A stretch of DNA of 64,000 bases, from NCBI GenBank assembly GCA_010015675.1, contig ML976991.1:437352-501351 (forward strand), given 5' to 3'. Under the pieces are notes generated by a model. That model was given only the letters and a program-made list of their open reading frames with translations, did not search any database and was not told where the DNA came from. The stretch is from Byssothecium circinans. Its lineage: Eukaryota; Ascomycota; Dothideomycetes; Pleosporales; Massarinaceae. Within the stretch, counting starts at the first letter, position 1. Every line of letters starts with the position of its first letter. Below are positions 43,795 through 54,453 of this stretch, one piece after another. Position numbers and translations under genes: made by a program.

Positions 43795-45079
43795 GCTCTT
43801 CTTCCCTGTGCACGTTTCAACATCTTGATACGCGTTGCACCACTATCTCTTTTTTTCATCTTTGCGCAGAGCACTAGGCCAGTGCAGTGGTGCCGGAATC
43901 TGGATTGGTCCTCAGCCGTTGGGTTTCCACATCTGCCTTCCATACCTTTCACCACAATGTCTTGTTTTAATCTTTATGTTGGTGGAGTTTTGGCTGTTTG
44001 GACATCTGGCCGCGGCTTATCTTGATTAGGCAGGCATATGGAGCATTGCGTCGTTATCGCGGCAGGCAGGCGTTGCAGGTATGGCGTTTTTCATCCTCAT
44101 ATGCTCGTATATCAAGTGGGTGGGCTGGAATCGTCGGTTGTGGTTGTATACCCCTTGAGCTTGGTACTCATTTGCAGTTTGATCGCATAGTGGGCGGTGC
44201 AAGACGGTGATCTCATACTAGTACATGGGCTTTCATGAATCTGTACATACCAAACGAAACGAAGCTGCGGTGGCTCCTGCAGTGGAGTGATTGTAACTGT
44301 CAATACGAAAATTGCCCTCAATGAGATGTTGTGAAGGTTGTGGACAAGCATGGATAGCGATGTGTCTGACAGCTTATCTTACTCACATGTAATGTTTGAT
44401 TTGCACTTGCAGCCTGCCAGTGTCGACGAATGTGTTCACTGCTGTTCATCTGGGCGTGGCAACAGTTCCCATTGCACGCAGCAACACATGCTGCAGGCCA
44501 AAAGCAGACTTCAGAGTCAATCCAGCTGGATTTTTACGCCGTTACAAAGGCAGAGTGAGGCACTATTGATATTATAACACTTGCAAATTGCGAGATGGAG
44601 ATTTGATATGCCCTGATTTGATAGCCGAGCTGAAATTGTCAATGATGTCTCTAGCGCGCGCGGACTTCTAGCGGCCTACCTTTGCATTCCCTTTACACCT
44701 CGACACCACAATCCGTTTGCCGTCATACCACCTTAACGTGCTGCCCGGTTGTCAGATGCTGATACGGTTCGGTAAGTTTTCTCGTCTCCACAATGGCCCG
44801 TCGCGCTCTCTTCGGTATTCAAGGCTAACGTGTGACGAGACACGGATCTTCCTTAAAAGACTTGGACCTTCTTTCTGTCACTTCACTTCCCAACCTTTTC
44901 AACCCCAACCCACCACACGTGCGCATCTCATTGCGCCGCTTCCCGACAGCTCACAAACGGAGACATCGTCCATTCGCGCTCCGAGGGATTTGCGTTTTTC
45001 TGGCAGCCCACCTTTTTCCTTTTGTCTGTCTCTAATTTACTTTGCGCTCTGCAGATTTTACGACAAACTTCTGTAAGTC
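43795..45079. other. SPT7 3' flank and promoter/leader of the next gene
   Basis: About 1.3 kb with no supportable gene; several 60-120-codon frames lack domains. The part just before 45080 is pyrimidine-rich, as in a long fungal leader. Confidence 0.4.
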
Positions 45080-47310
45080 ATGGCGCCTGTCGCACAGTCG
45101 ACAGTTCTAGACAACAAGAATGACGGTCCTCGTCCTCGTTTTGGGTCACTCGCAGCATGGGCCAAGGAACATGGTGAACAAGAATATGCCATGTACAAGA
45201 AAACAGAGACGACGCCCATGAGTTACGAGGAGTGGTTGGCATCGCCCCAGATTGCCAGCTTGTATCTGTGGCACGCAACCATGGATGTCTGGAACGAGGA
45301 CACCACGAGCGTAGGTCATTCAATGAAGTAATTTCTGCACTGAATTCGTCACTGATGACAACAGGATGAGGACTCTGATGACGAGGTTCCCGAAGTTGTT
45401 CTGCCTCGACAAGAGATGCCGGTGCGGCCGAAACCTGTCACTACAAATGGCCACGGAATGCGGCCCCCCATCAAATCTACCGCTTCAACACCACGCCCAA
45501 ATTCAGATGAGGTTCCCGCAGAGTCCGCCCGGCGGAAAAGAAAGCCTAGAAAGCCATACCTTGTAACCACTTTTCTACCCTCTGCTCCTCTGCGCACAGC
45601 TAACCATGTCTCAGTCCGATGAACTCATCGTAGAGGACAACACTGAGGACGACAAGGAAGGAAGCACATCTCTTACAGTCGAAGATATCCCTAATCCTAC
45701 ACCACCCGCACCGACTGCCACTGCTGCCAATGGGCGCCGCAAGTCAGCTGGCCGCAAGAAGAAGCAATTCCTTGTATGTTGTCATGAACGACTATGCCAT
45801 CGCGAGACTAAATTGCGTAACAGTCAAAAGCAACCATATCAGCAGACGATGAGGAAGAACCGGCTTCAATCGATGCAGTCGCCTCCGCAGAACTTTTCGA
45901 TTCTGCCGCCGTTGGTGCGTTCCACTTTCTCTGCATTCTGCCCCGCCTTGCTGCACCTCGTAAGATCAGCGAGGCACATTTCATCAGGGCACCGCAGAAC
46001 AATTCCATTACCTGTATGCTTCATATATCTAAAAGTCAGTATTACTGACCAAACAGCAGAGACTCCGGCCCCGCTCGTCCAAAAAAAGGTTCCCAAGCCC
46101 AAGGGCGGGAAGAAAATGAGAAGGTCATTCAAGGTAAATTTTCCGAAGACAAAATACGTCCACACAATCTGACCGTTTTCAGTCACAAGAAACCGTGGCG
46201 CCAGACGACGACGAAGACTCTGCTCCCGCGGGGGTCGCTACGCCCAAGAATGCGTCGGCTCTTTCGCCCGACGGGCCGGGCTCGGGTTCGTTATCGTCGT
46301 CCAGGCGAGGTCTCCGGGCGCGAACCGCTGCGCAGCAAAATCCTTATCAGTATAACGAGAAGTTGTTTGAGGATCTTCTTTCTGGTGACGGAGAGCAAAG
46401 GCCTCTGCGCAATACTGCATCACCATCTAAAGCGCCGACAACCAAGCTTGCAGAGGTCTCGTACCCGGTGGAGGAGGAGGAAGCCGATGTGGAAGCCGAT
46501 GTGGATAATGATGAAGATGTCAATGACAGTGTCGAGGTCAATGCTGATGCTGATGCTGATCTCGACGTGGATGAGTCAACTACGATCTTGGCCGACGAAG
46601 ATGTTCCGTCAGAAGAGCAGTCAAACAGGAAAGGCAAGGCTCACTACAAAGGCAAAGGCAGGGCGTGGAAAAAGACAGAATCCGACGATGACGAGGACTT
46701 CAAGACCCTAGTCCGGCCCAAGAAAGTCAAACTCCTCGCCAAACAGAAACTAGGGCGTCGTAAATCCACGCACAACTACGCTCCCAAAGAGGAAGACCGA
46801 CTCGCGCGCGAAGCGGCCGTGGAAGCAGCTATGAAGGCAGCAGAGGAAGCCGAACAGCGACGAAAGCCCAAGAAGCAGCCCAAGTCACCAAAGCTGGTGA
46901 GGAAACCAAGACAGAAGAAAACGGTAACGGATCCTGCTACTGGCGAAGAGCAGAAGAGGAGACGGAGAAGCAGAAAGCCGAAAATCTCCTCCGAGTTTGT
47001 GAATGATGACGACGACGATTCGGATATAGACGAGGAGCAGGAGCAGGATCATGCCCTCGATCCCATCGTGGATGAGGATGATGAGAGAGCAAAAGAGCAA
47101 GAACAGCAGTCAAACGGAGTCGCGAAAGGTCCGACCGTCAAGAGCTCGACACCGAAGAAACCAGCCAAAACGAAGGTCAAGACGAGGAAGTCTGACCAGA
47201 GCAACGCTTCCAAAGATGCCAACATGGCAGACCTGGATGACGAGGATGACTTCAGCGCGGGCCAGAAGAGGACGACACCGAGGAAGAAGACCACTTCTGC
47301 AATAAGTTGA
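45080..47310 (+). CDS. Charged, nuclear-looking protein of unknown function
   Basis: Six exons (45080-45310, 45365-45562, 45615-45773, 45824-45914, 46057-46133, 46183-47310) give 627 aa. The N-terminus may fold (RFGSLAAWAKEHGEQEYAM; SYEEWLASPQIASLYLWHA). The rest is largely low-complexity: basic blocks, acidic repeats (EEADVEADVDNDEDVND) and Lys/Arg-rich stretches with nuclear-localisation character. The segment RRGLRARTAAQQNPYQYNEK has the LRxR...Q..PY pattern seen in some chromatin and genome-maintenance proteins, but I cannot assign the family. The fifth exon has a NAGNAG acceptor (cagcag at 46054-46059), so two isoforms one residue apart are possible. Exon order is supported by in-phase joins. 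Confidence 0.6.
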
Positions 47311-48244
47311 TAGGGAACTGGAGCTCGCTCTCTCTTGAGCAGAAACTCTCACTTAATCCATTCTTTCCGGAGAGTTCGTACGCTGTGAGGATAGGTACAC
47401 TATGTTTTCCATTGTTTTCAAGGTCTGGGGGCGTCTTATATCATAGACGACGGAACGGAACGGACGGACTGTCTCTGGTGCATACAAGCTAGCATCTGGA
47501 CTGGAACGGATTCGTCATGGCGTTTTCGGCAACATGGTATTGTATGCTGTGCATTTTGTGTGTGCTGGTGGGTTGTCACTTTATGGTCTCTTCATTCCGA
47601 ACACTTTTCTTTATCCCTCTCCATAGGCCGCCTTAGCCTTATACTTAAGTTAGTCCTTGGTTGTTTTCTATATACGTGGTTTTTTACTTCATAAATGTGT
47701 TTATTAGTCAGGGGGGTTGATGAGGCGGGTGGAAACTATCGATGTGGTACTTCTTGAGTGACTTTGCAGTCGTATCACACAAGTTTTTCATAGTCTGCAC
47801 GAGTACTTTACTCACCTCTTATTATCTCCTCCTTACCTGTTTATATTGCCTCTAGCAATTTCACTCCCCCAGCTCCAGACTTCCCTCCTTCCCCGAAACC
47901 CATGTTCTGCCCCTTCCCTAACCCGCCATTTACCTTACATCCTCCCCAGCACTTCGCATGCACCTTCCTTCACGCCTGATAACCATGTCCGCCTCTCTAT
48001 CCCTTCTACTCTTCTTCTTTCCTTTCTCCCGCGACACAGTATATACTATATTGAGCAGTTTACGCACTATATACATTTAGCCCCCCCCCCTCTTCAAACT
48101 TACCACGCCTGAACTAAAACTATACACCACACAGCGCTTAGCACCGTCCCTAAGCGTGCCAGACTTCTCCTACAGATGCAATACCTCACCAGTGTATTTC
48201 TATCCCGCGCATGAGTAGGTTGGTTTTTAAGCACTGATGCGTGT
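47311..48244. other. Intergenic, no supportable gene
   Basis: 3' flank of the charged protein gene, then a pyrimidine-rich region (about 47830-48110, with a C-run near 48081) leading to the start codon at 48245. Confidence 0.4.
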
Positions 48245-49217
48245 ATGCAGAACAGCAATTACCTTACTCTCACAGTCGTCGCCGGACTCTTTGCATGCAC
48301 GATGGCAGCCCGATTGAGCGCGAAGTCGAGCGGAGATGGAGACGCTTCACTTGTCCAGTGGATCGAGGATATGGGTGAGAGGAGGGAGGAATGCGTCCAT
48401 AGGGAAGGCTATGATGAAGGATATGGCTTTGATGGGAATGGGGATAGTAGCGTTGATGAAGGAGAGGGCGAAGGTATTTGGTTCAGCGAGGGGACTCAGG
48501 CCAGTGAGATCGCCCATTCCATCGCGAGTATCGAGCCCAGCGAGGATTTTGGCAGTGACGCGAGCGGCGAGATCTCCAACAATAACAATAACAATAACAA
48601 CAACAACAATGGGAACGAGGCTGCTTCCGATGATAACGACGAGGTGAAAATACCCCTATTTGAAAATCTGCGAAGACGTGAGACCTGCCGCTACGAGGAG
48701 ACTCTCATTGACAACGTCGAAATCGGTGCGTATTACATGCTCGCTCAACCACCATATATACATCCAGGCTCTGAGCGAATCCTCCGGAAAGCCTTTCCGT
48801 GAGCTAGACATCCCGTCCTCCCCCTCACGCAACGATCCGAATTTCACTAAGCTTAAACTAGCCGACAAGAGAATCAAAGACGTCAACGTACGCTCCTTCG
48901 ACAAGTTCATCCGCAACCCTCACCCGACGATCCAAATCCGAAGCTTGCGTCGTGCAGACGTATCCTGCAACTACATCCCCAATACGCATGATTACTTCAA
49001 CCAGCAGTGGGAATATGCAACCCACGGAACTGAAGTGTTGTGTCCGATTTGTCCAATCCCGCATGATGATTTGGAGGAGGCAGAGAGATGCCAACACTTG
49101 CATGAAGAAGTGGACCGAGTGGAAGCGATATTTAAGGTGAACAATTCAACGCAGACCAAGGCACATGAAGTTTCTGAGACCGATGATGAGGCCGAGATTG
49201 AGGCCCCGCTGACGTGA
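48245..49217 (+). CDS. Unknown protein with hydrophobic N-terminus and poly-Asn tract
   Basis: Proposed exons 48245-48725 and 48808-49217 give 296 aa in one frame; the donor is GTGCGT and the acceptor is GAGCTAG. An earlier acceptor (ATCCAG at 48767) reads to an early stop, so the intron end is a judgement. The N-terminus NYLTLTVVAGLFACTMAARL could be a signal peptide or anchor. An acidic Gly/Glu region follows, then 11 Asn codons (mostly AAC/AAT, about 48578-48610). The C-terminal half has a folded look (FNQQWEYATHGTEVLCPICP) with Cys-x-x-Cys. No family was recognised. Confidence 0.5.
48578..48610 (+). repeat. AAC/AAT trinucleotide repeat encoding poly-Asn
   Basis: Eleven consecutive Asn codons inside the gene at 48245, a length-variable microsatellite in coding sequence. 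Confidence 0.7.
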
Positions 49218-49793
49218 GGAAGGGCTGATCGTTGAAGGTGTGGGGATTGATTCGGCGCGGTGTGAGGGGTGTGCTGTGCGATGGTACGCAGCTTGTATTC
49301 CTTCGATAGGACTTGTCATTCTTTGGATATGAGAGAGAATACGCAAGGCTTCGGGGTGACGCCTTTGCTATGCCGTGGAAGAACTTGCAGACCTCGACCA
49401 CGGTTACTTACAGTTGTATACGCAAGGTCTGAATATATCGTTGTGGGAAGCAGTATTAACAAACTCCATTTCTTGTACTATGTCCGGGTATGACAAGATA
49501 TTCACAAAAGCATATACGGAATATTCCGAAGTATTGTCCCTGGCGACAATGGTTTTCTTGGGGTGTTGTCGATGTGATTTCGTATACGTTGTTGCTTGCT
49601 GCTGATATTTTGCATTTGCATGATGAATGACGATCTCAACAGGCCTTGGGAGGGGTTTCAAGTTCCTCGATACATGTAATGCTAACGTACAGTATAGTTT
49701 ACAGTTATGCGTACAACAGGAACCCCCTTCACGGTAACCACCACACACTGCAAACCCAAACTCTCTTCCATCGCCACCTTCAGCACGTGGCAA
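49218..49793. other. Convergent intergenic region
   Basis: 3' flanks of the poly-Asn gene and the rhomboid gene. No gene recognised; the open frames here are chance. Confidence 0.4.
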
Positions 49794-50660
49794 CTATCGC
49801 CCAATCCGCAAGCCCCTCATCCGAGCAAAGAAGTAAACAAGCCCAAAAGCCAGGCCTCCAATATGCCCCGCATGCCCAATTCTCGAATTCGGATTATTCA
49901 AGTAATAGCCATCAAACACGGCATACCCCGAGATCAACGCCCACAACGGCATAGGGACAATCCCATAAAGCAGGATCTGGGTCCTCGGGTACAGTATCGC
50001 CGCCACGGCACCAACACCCATCACGGAGCCCGAAAACCCCAGTCCACGTGCGAAGTCGCGTGACCCTCCTCCCTCCCCACGGTTCACCGTCACCGCCTGG
50101 CTCTCCTGCATCTTCCTGTGGCGGATGTACAAGTATCCCACACTCCCAGAAAGCCCAGAGCCAAAGACTAGAGCCAGGAGCCTGACCGGCGTCATCCCCG
50201 GCGTTTGGGCCACCAGGCCCCCAAGGTAGTAGATGCTCAGCATGTTACCGAGTAGATGCATTAGATCCGTATGGGCAAACACGCTAGTGATCATGGTCCA
50301 CCATCTTCCCTCTCTGAGCACACCGTCGTAGTTGATGGTGAAGTTTTGGTAGAATTGGACGAGGGATGCTGGGAATCCTTGCTGGGCCTGGGCTTTGGCG
50401 TACTGGGCGTAGGCGAAGACGGCGCTGTTGGCGGCGATGAGGCCGTAGATGATGTTGGTGTTGAGCTTGAGGGTGTGGGAGGTGGAGGTGGTGTAGAGAC
50501 GCCGGCTGGGCCCGAGACCGACGCGGGAGATTGAGGGTGAAGGCGTGTAGAAGTCGGAGGGTATGGGTCTGGTTTTGCTGGGGAAGTGGTGGCGGAGGGG
50601 AGTTGCTGGGTTGAAGGAGGCTGGTCGTAAGGTCCTGGTGAGGCGTTGGAGGAGAGACAT
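49794..50660 (-). CDS. Rhomboid-family intramembrane serine protease, probably mitochondrial
   Basis: One exon, 288 aa from the ATG at 50660 (MSLLQRLTRTLRPASFNPAT). An in-frame ATG at 50834 would add 58 residues, but the shorter start gives an Arg/Ser-rich, acid-free mitochondrial-type presequence. The rhomboid core is clear: GRWWTMITSVFAHTDLMHLL (H130, H135, N139), the catalytic Ser210 in LGFSGSVMG, and the catalytic His266 in IGHAGHIGGLAFG. About six membrane helices. Rhomboids cut transmembrane substrates within the bilayer; in fungal mitochondria they process proteins such as dynamin-like GTPases, but the substrate here is unknown. Confidence 0.88.
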   Translation of the reverse strand: MSLLQRLTRTLRPASFNPATPLRHHFPSKTRPIPSDFYTPSPSISRVGLGPSRRLYTTSTSHTLKLNTNIIYGLIAANSAVFAYAQYAKAQAQQGFPASLVQFYQNFTINYDGVLREGRWWTMITSVFAHTDLMHLLGNMLSIYYLGGLVAQTPGMTPVRLLALVFGSGLSGSVGYLYIRHRKMQESQAVTVNRGEGGGSRDFARGLGFSGSVMGVGAVAAILYPRTQILLYGIVPMPLWALISGYAVFDGYYLNNPNSRIGHAGHIGGLAFGLVYFFARMRGLRIGR

Positions 50661-51326
50661 TGATGTTCGAGGGGAACGCTTAGAGCGTCCTAATGAGAGA
50701 AAAGTGTTGACACGTGATCTCCGATGAAGGGCTAGCTGTCTACAGGCGACAGGTTGATAGTTAAATGCTCCCCCGGTCTGAACGCGAGTCAGGCTGGGAA
50801 TGACAAATGAGGCTAGCGGCGTAGCGGTGGCCAATCAGCGTATTTGAGCTGCTTGGGCCCTCATAAAGAGCTTCGCCCGACTTGCGCAACAACCTGACCT
50901 CACCTCACCCACACCCACACACGACCACCGCCGTGCCGTCTCTGCCTCTGGAACCTTGCGCGCTATACTAACTATCCACTGACTCGTACTAAACTGTCTG
51001 CGCGCAGGTATAAAATCTCCATCCACCGCTCTACGACTCGGCACACACCGCAAATCCACCTCCCAGTCGAAAACCACCACCTCGGCCTCAATCGTGCAGT
51101 CTCTTGCGCGACGACCGAAATACAAGAGTCGCCGCTTGCCCAAGGCGCTCTACGCTGCCCACTGCAACTATCCCCTCTTCTGCCGCCCCGGCACGACTGC
51201 AAACCTGCCCCGGGTCTGACTCCCACACGAGTCGTCGCGCTGCCCGCCTGCCGATAGTAATAGCCTGAGCTCGCCCTAGACCTTCTACCTATACTACCCA
51301 TAACCCACCGCTGGTGGTAAATCACA
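50661..51326. promoter_or_regulatory. Divergent intergenic region of rhomboid gene and DHH1
   Basis: About 670 bp, pyrimidine-rich towards the DHH1 side (50950-51320) with many ctcacc and ccaccgc runs; probably a long DHH1 leader. No gene recognised. Confidence 0.4.
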
Positions 51327-53009
51327 ATGGCCGATCAGCATCTCAATCGACCTGCGGGCGTGAGGAACAGGTACGTCGCTGGCCCCGCCAGCCGAGTCCT
51401 TTTGCTAAAACACTGAATAGCGATTCGTCGGCTCCCAACTGGAAGGACAGTCTCAACCTTCCCGCGAAAGACACACGAGTGCAGACCGAGGTAAGCGCGA
51501 CATACCCACACATGCGGAGTCGGAAATTTTATACTTACATACCCCTCTAGGATGTCACAGCAACGAAGGGCCTGGAGTTCGAGGATTTCTTCATCAAGCG
51601 TGAGCTGATGATGGGCATATTCGAAGCTGGATTTGAGAAGCCTTCGCCGATTCAGGAAGAGACCATCCCTGTGGCCCTCACCGGTCGAGATATCCTCGCA
51701 CGTGCGAAGAACGGCACCGGAAAGACGGCTGCTTTCGTGATACCCACCCTGGAGCGCGTGAACCCAAAGAGCAACAAGACGCAAGCGCTCATCCTCGTCC
51801 CCACCCGAGAACTCGCCCTACAGACCTCACAGGTATGCAAGCTGCTGGGAAAGCATCTTGGCATCAACGTCATGGTCTCGACTGGTGGCACTGGCCTGAA
51901 GGACGACATTATTCGATTGTCCGAGTCCGTGCATATTATAGTAGGAACGCCGGGTAGGATCTTGGATCTGGCTGGAAAGGGTGTGGCCGATCTGTCGACC
52001 TGCCAGACTTTCGTCATGGACGAGGCTGACAAGCTTCTGTCGCCCGAGTTTACGCCTGTTGTCGAGCAGTTGCTCAGCTTCCATCCCAAGGACCGACAGG
52101 TCATGCTCTTCAGTGCTACCTTTCCCATCGTAGTCAAGAGCTTCAAGGTATGCGAAGACTACGCCCGAATCCGGATTTCCATGTACTAACAAATCCCAGG
52201 ACAAGCACATGAACTCGCCATATGAGATCAACCTCATGGACGAGCTCACCCTTCGTGGTATCACTCAGTACTATGCCTTTGTCGAGGAGAAGCAGAAGGT
52301 CCACTGTCTGAACACCCTCTTCAACAAATTGCAGATCAACCAGTCCATCATCTTCTGCAACTCTACCAACCGCGTCGAGCTTCTTGCCAAGAAGATTACG
52401 GAGCTTGGATACTCCTGCTTCTACTCGCACGCTCGTATGCTGCAGCACAACCGTAACCGCGTCTTCCACGATTTCCGCAACGGTGTTTGCCGCAATCTTG
52501 TTTGTTCTGACTTGCTTACCCGTGGTATCGATATCCAAGCTGTCAATGTTGTCATCAACTTTGACTTCCCGAAGAATGCGGAGACGTATCTTCATCGTAT
52601 CGGTCGATCTGGTCGTTTTGGACACTTGGGTTTGGCTATTAACCTGATCAATTGGGATGACCGTTTCAACCTGTACCGCATCGAGCAGGAATTGGGCACT
52701 GAGATTCAGCCTATTCCGCAGGTTATCGAGAAGAACCTATACGTCTATGATACCCCGGAGAGCATCCCTCGTCCCATGAACACCCCTCGTCCCGCCCAGG
52801 GTACCCAGGGTCAAGCCCAGGAGAATGCTGCTGCGCGGACGAACCAGAACAATCGAGGAAATCCCCGCCCAACCCGAGGAGGCCGTCAGTACATGGCGCA
52901 GATTCGTGGTCCTCAACCCCCACCGCCGGGCGAGGCTCCAACCCCAAATCGGCAGAACGGCCAGAACCCGTCGCGTAACGCTCGGGGGCCCCCGCCCGCC
53001 AACTCCTAG
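51327..53009 (+). CDS. DHH1: DEAD-box RNA helicase DHH1 (mRNA decapping activator)
   Basis: Four exons (51327-51370, 51421-51490, 51551-52147, 52200-53009) give 506 aa. Motifs in order: Q-motif [16 protein letters not shown], motif I AKNGTGKT (residues about 90-97), Ia [12 protein letters not shown] (about 194-197), SAT in LFSATFP, the [10 protein letters not shown] box and [13 protein letters not shown]. The core sits in the DDX6/DHH1 group (e.g. [19 protein letters not shown]). The Gln/Pro/Asn-rich C-terminus ([18 protein letters not shown]) is typical and promotes P-body assembly. DHH1 represses translation and promotes decapping. Divergent from the rhomboid gene. Confidence 0.95.
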
Positions 53010-54453
53010 TGGGTTGGTGCACGGCAAAGAGGGTTTTCAAGGCTGTCTGAGCAGATTTCGAGGACACCTGTCCGTCATCATCTACGTCTCGATCTTTCGA
53101 TGCCCAGGGCCCAGTACGATCTGGTTTTTTTTCTCGTGTGCACATCATCTCTCAGCCTTTGCTACACGGTACGTCTACTCGAAAGTAGATGGCATCCGTG
53201 TTTCTTTCATTACGATATCATGAGCGGTTTTCGTCGACGAGTCGATGCGGGATATCTGATTTATCTTCGGCTATGACGAATCGAATCGAATCGGCGCTAC
53301 CGGAGTCTGTGATCACGGACCGTTCATATTGTATTATATACCCGGGGTCCTTCTTGTACTGGATCTAGGGTGGGCTCCTTTTCGTTCTTTGTTTTGGTTG
53401 GTCTCGTTCATCACGGGCTAATATCTCACTGGGGTGTGTTTATACACACCCTATTTTCCCCTTTCCCCTTTTACAGCATTGGACCACGGCGGTTAAAAGT
53501 CCACATTCATCTCAGTAGAGGATGACGATTTCCTTTATCGGTCTATTCAGACGTTCGGCGTCTACGTCATGCAACTGGATACGATTTGCGCTGTTTCTAC
53601 AGTGCATACGACCCTTATCATCTCACCTCCGCCTTCCCATCACCTCTCAGTTCTCCGCTGCAATGCGTTTTTTGCACATCGCCATCGGACTCTCATCTCT
53701 TCGCGGATTCTCTCTCCCTCCCCTCATGGATACCGCCCCCCTTTCCGAGCGCTACTCTTCGGCTCATCTCAACGTTGATCATCCTCGACTCCACTCGCTG
53801 GATCACCGGACCGGATCAGTCTGAGCTTTGTAACACGCAATCTCTCTTAGCTATTCGCTCGTCTTCGCGCTCGACAATGCCTGGGAACTATACCTTTCTG
53901 TTCAACAGCTCGGAAGAAGGAAATTGCCAAAACCCATGCTCAACACACGGAAAACAATACAAAAATCAGTTTAGGGACAATGGTTGGAAGGTTATGGATG
54001 GAATGAACATGGTTCGTGCTGGATGATGCGCTTGCTTGATGACCTGTTAGGTTGGTTGGTTCAACTGACTGGACTAAGCTGTCAATTAGGTTGCATGGAT
54101 CTAGTATGATGATCTGTCTGCTGTCTGTAGCTTTTTTCCAATGCACAAGTTCACTCCTTACCTAATGGTGCAAGTTTTATGATGCTGTAACGGTCCAATC
54201 AGACTCAAACGTAATGGATGTCGATGTAGTGGGAGGCAAGTTCAGCAATGGGAATGTCGACATAGTTTTCACAGAAGCTTGTAGGATTATAAGGTAAGAT
54301 GGTGGCCCAAATCATGCATAAATGAACAACGCCTCTGAGTCCTAGCCTTATAGACTCGATGATACATGTAGATACTTAAATAATATATTATACATGACCA
54401 CTCCCCCAAATCATACACATTCTCCCTTCCTCTCCGTCAACCCTATTCCATCC
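53010..54453. other. DHH1 3' region and intergenic
   Basis: About 1.4 kb, convergent with the flavin-reductase gene. Plus-strand frames at 53522-54026 are Ser/Leu-rich without motif or intron support and are treated as non-coding. AT-rich runs lie near 54360-54400. Confidence 0.4.

Noticed and set aside
53522..54026. Ser/Leu-rich plus-strand frames downstream of DHH1
   Set aside because: Composition follows a pyrimidine-rich non-coding stretch, frames overlap, and no motif or intron supports them.
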